Below the pieces are notes generated by a model, which made no database searches, was not told where the DNA came from, and saw nothing but the letters and a program-made list of their open reading frames with translations. DNA of 64,000 bases, taken from assembly GCA_947179485.1 (NCBI GenBank), contig OX359249.1, positions 1,612,001-1,676,000 of the forward strand, written 5' to 3'. Below, piece after piece: positions 1-11,174 of this stretch (its first letter is position 1; each line of letters begins with the position of its first letter). The position numbers and the translations under genes were made by a program. The DNA is from Allacma fusca. Lineage: Eukaryota > Arthropoda > Collembola > Symphypleona > Sminthuridae.

Positions 1-85
1 AAATATGTTTTAAAGGTTTCAAGTGAATTAGAGTAATAAAAATCAGGATCAGTGAGCGCAGCTTTATGTAATGTAATGTTTATAC

Positions 86-157
86 CTCCTCAGGAGCTTC
101 CGGGACCTGATGGGATGCTTCCTCTTGGTCATCACACTCGTCCTGCGGATCGGTGCT
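86..157 (-). CDS. possible acidic exon, gene unknown
   Basis: A 72-base stretch is bounded on the minus strand by a good acceptor (cgacag) and a good donor (gtataa). It reads as an acidic, Pro/Glu-rich peptide with no recognisable domain. It lies downstream, in the same orientation, of the USP-like remnant at 863-1726 and could be a later exon of that gene or of a gene continuing past the left window edge. The support is splice-site quality and locally higher GC only. Confidence 0.25.
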
Positions 158-374
158 CTGTCGTAAATATTGAAAAGTTTTGTGACTTAAGTTAGGCACA
201 TTATTATTTTAATTTTTACATGTTTACAGTTACTGCTGTGTTGTTTTTTAATGTTCCAATTTATTTACTTCCGAACGCATACTGAGTACATAAAGTAACT
301 TTTTTATATTTTATTAGTTCAAATACCAATATTATTCATTTTTGTAAACGTAAAATATTATTACATTGTTAACG

Positions 375-540
375 GCGAGATGAATTCCAGGATTGGGTGC
401 CTCCTCGGGTTCCTGTTTGAATCGTCGGTGAGCACGTCCTGCTCGGGGATCAACATATGGTGGGGCGTTACTTGCCCACCAATTCAAGGTTCGTACGTGG
501 ACAACGTCGAGTTTTTTCTGGAAAATACAAGTTTAAATGA
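375..540. other. GC-rich, coding-like fragment
   Basis: This interval is clearly richer in GC than its surroundings and is open in more than one frame on both strands. On the minus strand one frame contains a Glu/Pro-rich run resembling the acidic exon at 86-157. No domain or clean splice pair was found. It could be an exon remnant of the minus-strand gene; the rest of 160-860 shows nothing else. Confidence 0.2.
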
Positions 541-862
541 TGTATTTACTTATCGAATTGATACTTCAGCTGCATCATTCTTTGTTAATATTCAGCGCAA
601 CATTTAATGAAAACAAGCATTTGTACTTTAATTTTAATACTTTTTTTTAATACTTTACAATTAACACGGAACCCCCAAAATATGCACCCCCACCCGCACC
701 TGTTAAAAAAACACCACTCACCCATTCCTAAAAGACAACAACATTCCACGAATTAATTACAGTGAAAAATGTAGACAGGAAATTATTAGAAAATGCATAG
801 TTTAATACAGAATGTTGGATAACATTGAATGTCATCCCACAAATTGGAAATAACCTAAAATC

Positions 863-1726
863 TTATTTGATTGTGTACCATACCGTTGAAACCCCACTGT
901 ATGCCTGAAATAACCCATCTGGATATTTAATAGTAGTGTCTAAACCATCATACCGAATCCAACGATTCTGATACCAAATAACTGCTACAAAATGATGTCG
1001 TTGCTGCTGATACAAGGTACACGATGCAAGCTCATATTCGTCTCCTAAAACAAGAATTCTTCGCGGAATGTCTTCTAATCTGCTCTTTCTGGAATTATTG
1101 TATGCTGACAGTGGTTTTATGTGAAATCCTGAGTGGAATAGGACCGTTCTGCGGCTTTGTGGATCCGAATGGAATATTAATTTGATTACACCTGCTACAC
1201 CGTCTTCTAGTTGGATATGAACCATTTTTTATAACTTCAGCTATTTCCTCCATGGTTTCTTCAACAATCATGGTTGGATTATAGCTAAATAAGAAAATGA
1301 TTTAATGTATTTTTGAAAACATTTCTCACAAAGGCATGAAATTATTGCATTAGCTACCTTATGCTTTCAACCAAATTACTGTTATTGCACTGACGTTGTA
1401 GTTCATATTTCTCGAACATAAAGGATAAAGGGATGATTCCAGATGCTTGTTCATCATTGAACATATCATTTACAAGCGGCTTAGCTTTCAAAGCCACTCC
1501 CATTAGATCATGTGCCCAGATTTGTCTCCCCCTGTTTGTTTTATTTTTTCTCATTTCAGTAATGAAGTGTCGAAATATGTTAGCTTTCTCACCGTGCAAA
1601 TTGGTCACAAAATTACGAATTGTTAACGATATTTCTGGTGTATAAAGTATAATAGTATGAATATTATCAAAAGAACAAGTATTAATGAATAAGAAGTCCC
1701 CAATGTCGTCGGCAAATGTTCCCCAA
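863..1726 (-). pseudogene. USP-like (peptidase C19-fold) gene remnant, two exons, frameshifted
   Basis: Two exons are visible. Exon 1 (1358-1726) starts after a ttttcag acceptor and ends at a gtagct donor. Exon 2 (863-1284) starts after a tatttag acceptor, and the codon phase is kept across the junction. Exon 2 begins in one frame with a CxxC pair (CSRCNQ), then that frame closes and the homologous C-terminal part continues in another frame. The C-terminal part carries 'YELASCTLYQQ', 'RHHFVAVIWY' and 'WIRYDGL', resembling the last block of ubiquitin-specific proteases, where His and a following Asp/Asn belong to the catalytic site. The N-terminal Cys box was not found. The family call is inferred from motifs. 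Host pseudogene and transposon-associated peptidase are both possible. Confidence 0.45.
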
Positions 1727-1872
1727 CTGAAAAGAAATAAACCACGTTAAGTATTGTAAAAGTTAACCTGACCTTAATTGTGAATTTTGAGACCTTAAAA
1801 ACGAACCTTATAAATGGAAAATCTTGCAGCCATGCAGATGCGTTAGATTTTATCGAAACCTGTGCCCCGCGC

Positions 1873-2106
1873 TTATTCCATGACTCCTGGTATTGTCTTC
1901 ACGTTTGACGCGTTTCTACTGTTATCATTTGCCGGTTTAGCACGTTTAGCCGACTTGCGCACAGTTTTGTGTGACGACCCCATATGTCTATGAAAACCAG
2001 CCTCAAACCTCACACATCGTCCTACAAGTGATATGATTAAATAACATTTACCCTTACGTGTACATAAGATTAAGTTATGAACCCTACAATATGCATTAAT
2101 GTCCAT
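1873..2106 (-). other. open frame with basic N-terminal-like segment, unidentified
   Basis: A 77-codon open frame on the minus strand contains a Lys/Arg-rich stretch downstream of an internal Met (near 1984). An acceptor-like 'cttgtag' lies upstream of that segment. It could be the 5' exon of the USP-like remnant just downstream, but no clean donor joins them. No domain is recognised. Confidence 0.15.
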
Positions 2107-2289
2107 AAGTACTAAAAAACGCAGCGTTGTTTATATTATCGCATGGTATATTATTACGTATTTACTAGCAATTCACAATTAAGTTGTTTCCAGCCTCGTA
2201 CTTCATTCACAAGGGATGTCAACGATTAATAATCACGATTAATGATTAACGATTAATGATTACTAATTATTAATCATCAATCGTTAATT

Positions 2290-2640
2290 TAGTAAGCTTG
2301 GATTTTTTGAAATAATCATTAATTGTAATCGTCAAATAACCGTTTTCAAAAATCAATCATCAATTGTAATCATCAATTAACCGTTTTCAAAAATCAATTA
2401 TCAATTGTAATCATCAATTAACCGTTTTCAAAAATCAATTATCAATTTTAATCATCAATTAACCGTTTTCAAGAATCAATTATCAATTGTAATTATCAAT
2501 TAACCGGTTTCAAAAATCAATCATCAATTGTAATCATCAATTTACCGTTTTCAATAATCAATCATCAATTGTAATCATTAATTTACCGTTTTCAAAAATC
2601 AGTCATCAATTTTAATCATCAATTATTAAATTATAAATGA
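2290..2640. repeat. minisatellite block 1 inside the hAT element
   Basis: About seven tandem units of roughly 40-45 bp, each built around 'caattgtaatcatcaatt' followed by 'accgttttcaaaaatca'. Units differ by point changes, so the array is not newly made. Confidence 0.8.
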
Positions 2641-3249
2641 TTAATCGTTAATTGTAAATGAAATTCAAAATTTAGCAAGAAGTAATTTGTAATCGGAAGT
2701 GTAGATTTAAGAAGAAGTAATGTGTAATAATTGTATTCGTAACTGAAACTTTAGTAAAAACTATTTCGTAATTGTAACCTAACCTAACTTCAGTAAAAAT
2801 TAATTTGTAATTGTAATCGTAACTGATGTTTTAGCAGCAAGTATTTTCAATTGCAATCATCAATCACTTTTTTCAGTAGTCATTAATCTTAATATATAAT
2901 ACGGAATTCGAAATGGGACAGTTTTTCAATAATTTGTCTCGCCTGATGATGTTAGACACGTCAAGCCCAAAAACTTGCGCATTATAAACTTGTAAAAAAA
3001 TAATTTACTTTAAAAAGACACTGGTAACCATATAAAATAATTATTTTTGTTGCTGTATCATATGCAGTTACTACTTACTACAAGTTCGCAATGATCTGAT
3101 ATTTCTTATTTTGTTTAATCAAACTAAGTCTAAAAAATTGAAGCTAAGATTTATTTTAAGACTACCAAAATGTAATCTATATCATATGTAAAACGCAGGT
3201 GACGTCTGTCCGTTCTGAACGATCATTTTCCTTATCATTAATTATAATA

Positions 3250-3555
3250 AATAATGTAATCGGCAATTAAATGTTAAAAAAATAAACAATAATTGTAATC
3301 GACAATTAAATGTTTAAAAAAATAAACAATAATTGTAATCGACAATTAAATGTTAAAAAAATAAACAATAATTGTAATCGACAATTAAATGTTAAAAAAA
3401 TAAACAATAATTGTAATCGACAATTAAATGTTAAAAAAATAAACAATAATTGTAATCGACAATTAAATGTTAAAAAAAATAAACATTAATAATTGTAATC
3501 GACAATTAAATGTTAAAAAAATAAACATTAATAATTGTAATCGACAATTAAATAT
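3250..3555. repeat. minisatellite block 2 inside the hAT element
   Basis: About seven nearly identical head-to-tail units of roughly 38-41 bp built on 'aattgtaatcgacaatta' plus 'aatgttaaaaaaataaaca'. Units are more uniform than in block 1, so this array is younger or more recently homogenised. Confidence 0.85.
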
Positions 3556-3919
3556 TTTGTTAAAAGATAATCGTTAATTGCAATCCTCAATTAATTAATT
3601 TTCAAAATAACCGTTAATTGTTAATTGCAATCCTCAATTAATTTATTTTCAAAAGTAATCGTTAATTGTAATCATCGATTAAAATTAGTTTTAAAGTAAT
3701 CGTTAGTTGTAATCATCAATGAAAATTATTTTTTAAGTAATCGTTAGTTGTAATCATCAGTGAATAATATTTTTAAAGTAATCGTTAATCGTAATTGTTA
3801 TTTAGTAGTTATAAGCCCATTAATCATTAATTGTAATTATAAATTCATTTTGTTTTCGAAGTAATCGTTAATCGTTAATTGTAATCACAAAATTGGAAAT
3901 TGACATCCCTGTCATTCAC

Positions 3920-5560
3920 AATTTTATCACTGCTTAAGCAAAAGTTAAGCCTGAGAGACTCAGATAAAGGGATATATGTGTTACGAGTAAACGTACTTTT
4001 GTCTCTTACTGTACGTAATGCATTCTAAATCAAGAAAATAATGCGCTGAAAATAGTTACTTTGTATTTTTGTTAAGAGTTTAAATTAAAAGCTTCCTCAA
4101 TCCCGGACTGTGATGGTATCTGGTACCATCGTCAGACCTGGATTTAGAGGCAATACATGTTCATTTTGAGATACACTATTCGTTGTTCTTGAAGTTTATA
4201 CTTTTGTTAAAAAAATTGTATGTACATCACGTCTTGTACGCATAGCTCCTGGGTCTCTATACATTGTATGTACATAACATGATGGAACCCCGTCATGTTC
4301 TGGAAAGAAGCTATGGACGAACCCTCGAGAAAAAAATTGAGCGTGTCGCCTTCCTCTACTACTGCTGTACATATTGTCAAAGTCGGATGAGTAACCGGTA
4401 GGAGAGATGAGGTACGCAAGGGATGGACGTTGGAAAAGAGTCGGTAGTAAATTTATTTAACGCAGAAACAAGAATAAGTGGAAGGATTACTCTAATAATA
4501 ATAATAATTCAGTAAAGAATACACAATTCTTACAAATAATAATTAAAAAATAAACAACCACAAAGGTGGAAAATAAGAATATGATCAGAGAAATTATAGA
4601 AGTCTTGATCCGTCGAAGGTCAGTCAGAGAGTCCTCGGGAGAGAATCTCCTTGCGATGATCTTTGCTCATGCATTTTTACCATTGCGAAATGATTGGTAG
4701 GAGTTTGTTTACTCCGATTATCATAATAATTATTAGTGTTGCTACGGGAATCTTCACGAGATTCACAATATGTACATGATATGCAAAAATTAACCGCTCT
4801 TCCGACCTTCGCAGGCCGCAAAGTCACATTAACTTTTTTAAATCTAAATACATTTACGTTAGATACCATGAGACCATCACACTCGGATACCAAATTAATT
4901 ATGACCTATAACCGAGCTAGTAGTTTTATTTACATTCTTTCACACACATTTATTCTGTCATTATGCCTATACTTACTTTCGTCAGCTGAAAAATTGTTAA
5001 CACAAGAAGCACAAATAATAAAAAGCAACGAAATTAAGTACAACCCAACGAACAAAGCAAGCCCAACAATATTATTGCAAATAAATGTAGACACAAAAAT
5101 TAATTTAAGTAAAATTATTTTAAGTTTTTAAGTTCGTTTTCTGACAGCAATAAAAAACACTTCGCACAATCAATGACAGTCATTAGACCATTCAAATCAG
5201 CGGCTATATTACAGCGCATGAATGGTTCAGCATTTAGCTTACGGTTTTGTAGAAATTTATCTGCCGAATATCGTGTGTGCCGATGATGCATTATGCTGGG
5301 TTGATGCTTAATGTTATCATATGCTGAGTTGTGGCCTTTTTTACGCGTATATTAAGTTGTAGCAACACTTGGTTACTACAACTTCAATGTTAAAAAAGAA
5401 AAGAAGTTCATTTTTTTCATTCACACAAGAAAAAAAATAAAAAGTTTAAAAAGTTTTTAATATAAAAATTGAAGCATTCCATGAATAAAAGAAACAAATG
5501 AACCGCTATATGCTTCAACATGTCATGTATATACATAATAATATATACATAAGTGACGAC
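3920..5560. other. AT-rich interval without a recognisable gene
   Basis: Several short open frames overlap on both strands around 4207-5131 but none shows a domain, splice-site support or codon pattern that favours one over another. Scattered homopolymers and short palindromes are the only structure seen. Confidence 0.5.
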
Positions 5561-5567
5561 TGGCATC

Positions 5568-5625
5568 ATCATCATCATCATCAAGACAATCACTTTCAGA
5601 TTAGTATACTACTACTACTACTACG
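5568..5625. repeat. microsatellites (cat)n and (cta)n
   Basis: A run of cat/atc trinucleotides is followed about 35 bp later by a run of tac/cta trinucleotides. Confidence 0.85.
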
Positions 5626-6560
5626 ATGAAGCTTTTAGTAAGAAAGATTATTAAAGCCGGATACAGTAGCAACGGCGGCGAAATTGTCACGGGCAGCCAT
5701 TCAGCAACAAGACGGCCCACTCATTCCAATTAGTATTTCTAAACAAATTTAAAAAATAAACTATCAAAGCATTATACATTCGCAAAGCGGCGATATTTTC
5801 ACTGTCAGCCGTCCCGGGGACTTGCGACGTGAGACCTTTGGGCTTTCTTAATAATTACTATAATTTAACGTAAGCTTTGTTGTCTGACAAAGTTTGAATA
5901 CAGTTGATACTTATGTATCGAAGCCAATGTTTTTACATGGTCAACTGTATGTTGCATTTTCGACAAATCAAAAATAAAGATTAAGATCATTGTAAATGAC
6001 ACTGCAGAAAGGTGAAGGAACCTACACAAGTAATTGTGTATTTAAAGAAGTTGTGTAATAGATTATAGTCATACGAAATTGTATTTCAGAATCAAACATG
6101 ATTATTTAAAAAATATTCGATAAACAAATCACTTAGAATTTTAATGCGGATCAAGCCGTTATACTGTTGGTGTTGTTATTGGGAAATGGAGGTTATCTAC
6201 CGACGTAGGTGGTGGCTTGATCCGCTCAAAGAGAATCTTATATTCGTTAGGGTTTTAACAGGAAGGGCGGAAGGGGACACCATGTTTCTTTCCCAAGTTG
6301 CACTAATTTCAAATGAGGGTGATACCCGTTTGTTTTATAGGAAAGTAGGCATTTGGTTATCAAAGCCGTTTACTCATGGTCAGCTCTATGTAGAATTTTT
6401 TAGAGCGACTTCTCAATACAGTGTAAAAAGTATATGTCGACAAAACTGAGGATCAGGGGGAACTACTTTGTGAATGGAATGATATTTATAGAGTTAATTG
6501 TGTGGAGCCCGAAATATTATAAACTTTGCATAGCGACATCCTTTATCGTTGTCGTCCTTA
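5590..6560 (+). mobile_element. Helitron-derived repeat with helicase C-terminal remnant
   Basis: The open frame at 6144-6449 contains 'RVLTGRAEGDTMFLSQVAL' and 'VGIWLSKPFTHGQLYV'. These match the last conserved blocks of the Pif1-like helicase domain of Helitron Rep/helicase proteins (the family's 'FTHGQLYVAxSR' motif). The block normally between the two, around the 'TINKxQGQ' motif, is missing, as it is in the second copy at 62950-63990. Upstream sequence of the two copies also matches. Exact element ends were not resolved here. Confidence 0.6.
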
Positions 6561-6685
6561 TGTACATGCCATGTTGAAGCATAGCGATTCATTTGTCCTT
6601 TCATTTATGGAAAAAACAGTTTAAAATAAAAATGAAAGCATTTTTTACTTCTAACATTTCTTTTTTGTTGACTTGGACAGGCTTT

Positions 6686-6690
6686 AGGTA
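6686..6690. repeat. target-site duplication, left copy (aggta)
   Basis: The five bases aggta precede the 5' LTR and recur after the 3' LTR at 12176-12180, as expected for a BEL/Pao insertion. Confidence 0.8.
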
Positions 6691-7125
6691 TGTAAGAAAT
6701 AGTACCATATTTTGTCATCTGACTGTGAGAACTTATTGTGAGTATTGCAAAAACTTATGTATGTATGCACCGTGAGTAGTGAGCGACGAGCGCCAATGGA
6801 ATTCATGTGACTTTTATTGTGTATATACAATATATTGGCTTTCTATCGGTATTGTCTAGTTTGAGCGTCTAAGGTCAAAATGGAGTTAGTCGTGAGCTTA
6901 GGTGAAATGCATCAAAGATCATTGGTAGTTGGAGAAAAACTAATTTCTAAGGGGGAAACGAGAAAATAACTAAAAGGTAACGATCTAGAGCTTGACGGAG
7001 AAAGAGTAACTCTGTAAAAATTGGCAATCTGGTTTTCCTTTGAATAAAATCTAATATGATTTATATATTTGTCTTGCAAAGGGGTATTCCTATCTTTGGT
7101 CCTTGAGCCATTTGTCATTTGTAAT
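6691..7125 (+). repeat. 5' LTR of BEL/Pao element
   Basis: It begins tgtaagaaatagtaccata and ends catttgtaat. It pairs with 11773-12175. The two LTRs are closely similar but the 3' LTR lacks about 30 bp present here around 6897-6930 and a few bases elsewhere. The differences show the insertion is not brand new. Confidence 0.9.
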
Positions 7126-7128
7126 ATT

Positions 7129-7150
7129 TTGGCGACCGTGACAGGACTTG
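7129..7150 (+). other. primer-binding site of BEL/Pao element
   Basis: The sequence tggcgaccgtgacaggac follows a few bases after the LTR end. It starts with tgg, complementary to a tRNA 3' CCA end, and similar 'tggcgaccgtgac' sites are common in BEL/Pao elements. The exact primer tRNA was not determined. Confidence 0.65.
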
Positions 7151-7181
7151 CGGCTGATAAGTGCACATTTGATCCAAGAAA

Positions 7182-8497
7182 ATGGAAGATTTGCGAAGAC
7201 AACGAGGACCAGTCCGCAGAGGCCTGACGAAAGCTTTGATTGAGCTTGAATTGGAGCTGGAAAATGAGCTTAAAAACAAGATCTCTGTTCAGCAAAAGTA
7301 CAGTCGTACCGTTTATCAGCGTGACCAATTGGTTAGTTTGGATCGTAAAATTGATCAGACATTGGTAGACTTCACAGGCATCAGAAGAAGAATTAGCGGA
7401 AGAGTACGACAGTGTGACGGACTTTATGAATAGGTTTTCCGATGCAGAGGTCAGAGTTTATCATTATTTTGATACGTTGAATTACGGAACTGAATCTGAT
7501 GCTAGGTCAGCTCAGAGAGATGTTAGTCAGAAAACTCAAGGTGTAACACTGGCACCGGAAGACAAATTCCAATACTTAATTCAGGGTACCGTAGAAGGCT
7601 CCAAGGCACGAGAAGTAGTGGAGAGTTTTCCTCCTTCATCGGAAAATTATATATATTTATATAAATTATATATAAAGGTTATTCATTATTTCAAGGAACG
7701 TTTCGGCAAGGAGGAAATATTGCTTGAAATATATGTACGTGAACTATTAAAGCTTGTCTTGAAAAATGCAATCACTCCGAAAGAAAACTCTTATGTATCG
7801 GCATTGTATGATAAGCTGGAAACTAAGTTACGTGCACTGGATACGCTTGGTGTGACTAGGGACAAATTCGCGGCAATGCTCTATCCATTGGTAGAATCAT
7901 GTCTTCCTGAAGACGTTCTACGTGCGTGGGAGAGAAATCGTGGTCAAGATTACGATTCGCTTGAAGACAAGAAGGACCGACTTTCTATGCTAATGCAATT
8001 CTTGAAGAGGGAAGTGGATGAAGAGTTGCGAATTTCCATGTCTCGTGATGGTTTCGGAGTTGACGGGAAGAAATTAAAACAAAAAATCAAACAGAAACCG
8101 GTCAAGGAAATACCAACAGCAACTGAACTCTTCAGTGGTCATCAAGCGCAGAATAAATTTGTCTGCATATTCTGTGAAAAGGGTCACCCTACTCAAGACT
8201 GCTTCAAAGCTCCGAAAATGAGTCTGGAAGATAAACGCAAAATGGTTCAAGAGAAGAAGGCTTGTTTCGTTTGTTTAAGACGTGGTCATATTTCTAAAAA
8301 TGCAAAGCAAGTGTTAGATGCCAAGTTTGCGAGAAAAAACGTTGCGATGTGCCCTGATGTTCCGAAAGGGAAAATTGAAACAAATAAGAAACTTACCACT
8401 GATGGTAAGCGGCCTCAAATCAGATCAGGTCAACCGAGGTTATATTACACACTAATGGTCCGGGTGAAGGGTATCGCCTGCAATCGTGTATTACGAG
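7182..8497 (+). pseudogene. BEL/Pao gag polyprotein, frameshifted and cut by the MITE
   Basis: The frame opens at ATG 7182 with a Glu/Leu-rich N-terminus and shifts to a second frame near 7375. The second frame runs on with the BEL gag core and a zinc knuckle of the form CxxCx3GHx4C ('CIFCEKGHPTQDC', near 8165-8205). A second knuckle starts 'CFVCLRRGHISKN' but its final Cys is replaced. The reading frame then enters the 812-bp MITE at 8498. The protein would form the nucleocapsid core that packages the element's RNA. Confidence 0.75.
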
Positions 8498-9309
8498 TAG
8501 AGCATCTCGGGCGGTTAAAATTTACGGGTAAGCCCGCAAAAAGCCCGGCCCGCACGGGCTTCGAGCGGGTGCGGGTAAAAATTATTACGTTTCACGGGTT
8601 ACGGGCGGGTACGGTCTTTTCATCGCGGTTAAAAAAGACCGTGAAAGCCCGTAAAAGTCCGTGAGAAATTCCATTAGTTGTGAATGCAGGAGCACCGGTT
8701 GTGAATGTACATAGACTTGAATGACTTGAACGAATTTCAATTTTAGCTTTCAAACAAACTAAGGCTTGGTGTACGATAGAGCGTCACCCCGTGGGATATT
8801 TTAGGCCCGTGCCCGTCTGTACGACTGTTACTAAATAACAAAGACAGGTATGCAAGACAAGTTTTTCTGTATACCTGCCTTTGTTATTTAGTAAGTTACA
8901 TTTCGGTCTTCATTACTGAAAAATTCCATTTAGTCTAGAAGAAGAATCCTGCTTGTAGTTCAAGTATTTGTAATAAGAATCCAGAAGTTAACAGTGTAAT
9001 AAATTCAAGTACGCCACCAGAAGTGCTTACCAAAGCCGAAATAGCAGCATAAGCTTTTGTATTGCCTTCCTAATAGACAAGGTAGTTTAACGACTGTATG
9101 TAACAGTCAAGAACACCAATATTTTAAAATACAGTTTTTCAGTATTTAAGATATATGGTATTTGCGGGCGGGCTACGGGCTTTTTTTAATTTTGCGGGCC
9201 GGGCCGGGCTTTTTCGATAAACATTAATTTCGGGCCGGGCGGGTACGGGTAAAACGTTACGAGCCACGGGCGGGCACGGGCCTAAAATATCCCACGGGGT
9301 GATGCTCTA
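8498..9309. mobile_element. 812-bp hAT-type MITE, copy 1 (inside BEL gag-pol)
   Basis: Ends are tagagcatc and gatgctcta, flanked by the 8-bp duplication attacgag (8490-8497 and 9310-9317). Copy 2 at 50955-51766 has the same length and is nearly base-identical. From 8777 to the right end it contains a complete inner element with about 40-bp inverted ends, so the whole is composite. A 24-bp inverted repeat (ttactaaataacaaag...) lies near 8828-8893. It has no transposase; the long open frame at its left end is incidental. Confidence 0.9.
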
Positions 9310-9317
9310 ATTACGAG

Positions 9318-9714
9318 CTCTTTTGTACACTGGATCGCAGAAGTCATACATGAGTGAATGCGCAGCAAACTCAGTGACTGAAATGTAAATATCAAGTCAA
9401 GATTGATCATAGCTTATTTGGTGGTGGGCAGACTGAAGCTAAAGAGCACCGAGTTATAGACATACAAGTTGAAAGTCTTATTAATAATTTCAGTTGCTCT
9501 TTATCAGTTTTAGATCAGCCTGTAATTTGCGGCAAAATTTCAAGGGTACAAGATAAATTATTATTAGATGAGCTGAAAATGATTGGGGTCGAATTGACAG
9601 ATACTGGTGAAGGTGTGACCGATATCAATCTGTTGTTCGGAGCTGATGTGTTAGGAAAATTGTACACTAGCAAGATTCTTCAACACTGGGCACTATCTGC
9701 CTCATAGGGCAGTC
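9318..9714 (+). pseudogene. BEL/Pao protease-region fragment
   Basis: Broken frames contain 'INLLFGADVLGKLY', close to the end of the retropepsin region of BEL elements, and then a fragment leading into the reverse transcriptase frame. The intervening N-terminal pol sequence is missing, indicating an internal deletion. Confidence 0.5.
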
Positions 9715-10488
9715 ATGAAAGAAAGTAGCGATACAACGAAAGTCCGACCAGTATTCGATGCATCAGCCAAGAAGAACGGAGAGGCATCACTTAATGATAG
9801 TTTAGAGAAAGGCAGAAACCTGTTGGAGCTGATACAGAGAATTATCGCGGGGTTTCGTTTTCATCGAATCGGACTCATTTCGGATATAGAAAAGGTCTTT
9901 CTCCAAATTAGCGTGAAGAAAGAGGAGCGGGACTTTCTCAGATTTCTCTGGTGGGAGAAAGGAACTAAGGAAATTAAGAAATACAGACACTGTCGTGTTG
10001 TATTTGGGGTATCCTCCAGTCCTTTCTTACTGGCCGCTTCGCTGAAGATGCTATTACAAACTGTCCCTGAAGACCTGATTGACGTTGCTAGTTATTTATT
10101 GAAGTCACTGTATGTAGATAATTGCGTCACATCATTGAAAAATCGAACTGAGGTAAACAATTTTATTTGTAAATGTGTACAAATAATGAGCAAAGGACAA
10201 TTTAATTTGAGGGGATGGGTTTGGAACAACTGTGATCAACCCGAGAAATTTGTTCCTGTTTTGGGGCTTCTGTGGAATATCAAAACAGATGAAATAAGTC
10301 TTGATCTTAAAGACATGTCTTCCGACATGGAGAACTGGAGTAAAAGGAAGGTATTGTCTCTGGTCCATAAATTATTTGACCCTATTGGTTTTACCAGTCC
10401 TGTCTCGTTGGTTCCAAAACTTCTGCTACAAGAGGCCTGGAAATTAAAGATCGGCTGGGACCAGAATCTGCCTGAATCTTTCTGCTAG
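9715..10488 (+). pseudogene. BEL/Pao reverse transcriptase, truncated
   Basis: The frame has 'VRPVFDASAK' and 'SLNDSL' (the start of the RT palm in BEL/Pao), 'LISDIEKVFLQI' (the first catalytic Asp region) and 'SLYVDNCVTS' in place of the family's YVDD box. The second catalytic Asp is thus Asn, which should abolish polymerisation. It ends with 'LFDPIGFTSP', a BEL landmark before RNase H, then stops at 10488. Confidence 0.85.
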
Positions 10489-10741
10489 ATTTGTAAAGTG
10501 GATCCGAGAATTGCCTATGCTGAAGGAAGTGACCATCCCCAGATGGATATTTGAACTAGACGTACAGCCTGGCAAGATATCTCTTCACATGTTTACAGAT
10601 GCAAGCAAGTATGAATACGCCGCGGCATTCTTCATTCGAGCAGAGTACATGTCCGGTGTACATACCATTATACTTGAGAGACCGACCGAAGGGATGGATA
10701 GTGGTATATACTTGGGCGGTATATGGGGGAGTACATTTTGA
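10489..10741 (+). pseudogene. BEL/Pao RNase H fragment
   Basis: The frame contains 'HMFTDASKYEYAAAFF', the first RNase H block with its catalytic Asp. It then jumps into the integrase with a large part of RNase H and the integrase zinc-binding domain missing. Confidence 0.7.
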
Positions 10742-11174
10742 ACTGATTTCATCCTTGTCTACAGAAGGGTTTCTTCGCAGATTTATTGGGCGGCGGGGTA
10801 GGCCTCGAACAATTTATTCGGACAATGGGACAAATTTTGTCGGAACAGCGAATCTGTGGAAGCAAGTTGACTGGGAGAAAATTAGAAATTCCGGATTTGG
10901 GTCGTCCCATTCTATCCAACCTATCACGTGGATTTTCAACCCTCCTGGTGCGCCATGGTGGGGAGGATGGTGGGAGCGTATCGTTCGATTGCTGAAGGAA
11001 GTTCTCAGAAAGGTATTGGAACGGGTATGTCTGGATTTTGAGATGCTGGCTAAACTCTGTGACTGTGAAGCAGTAATTAATACACGGCCGTTAACATATA
11101 TTTCTGATGATGTTGAAGACTTAGCCCCGCTTACACCTTCCATGCTCTTTCAAGAGTTGCGTTGGGGTTCCTGA
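10700..11174 (+). pseudogene. BEL/Pao integrase core fragment
   Basis: The frame carries 'RRGRPRTIYSDNGTNFVG' (second Asp of the DDE triad) and 'NPPGAPWWGGWWERIVRLLK' with the catalytic Glu, both diagnostic of BEL/Pao integrases. The first Asp block is deleted. The frame closes at 11174 and homology resumes in another frame at about 11175. Confidence 0.85.

Larger units (their letters stand above)
2211..3911. mobile_element. hAT-type non-autonomous element filled with minisatellite
   Basis: The left end reads aagggatgtcaac and the right end ttgacatccctg, an imperfect short terminal inverted repeat. An 8-bp direct repeat, tcattcac, abuts both ends (2203-2210 and 3912-3919). An 8-bp duplication is the hallmark of hAT transposition. 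No transposase is present. The interior is almost wholly AT-rich tandem repeats, so it moved with help from another element. A related, shorter copy without a recognisable right end lies at 12950-13378. Confidence 0.75.

Noticed and set aside
2211-3911. CRISPR-like array of regularly spaced repeats
   Set aside because: The units are contiguous AT-rich minisatellite with no unique spacers, inside a transposon in a eukaryotic genome.
4624-5131. Overlapping open frames on both strands (89 and 131 codons)
   Set aside because: They shadow one another, have no domain and no splice-site support; the plus-strand one is AT-driven low-complexity sequence.
8498-8664. Gag frame continuing past 8498 as a basic C-terminus
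   Set aside because: The codons after 8497 belong to the MITE and recur in copy 2 at 50955 onward, so they are incidental to the insertion, not part of gag.
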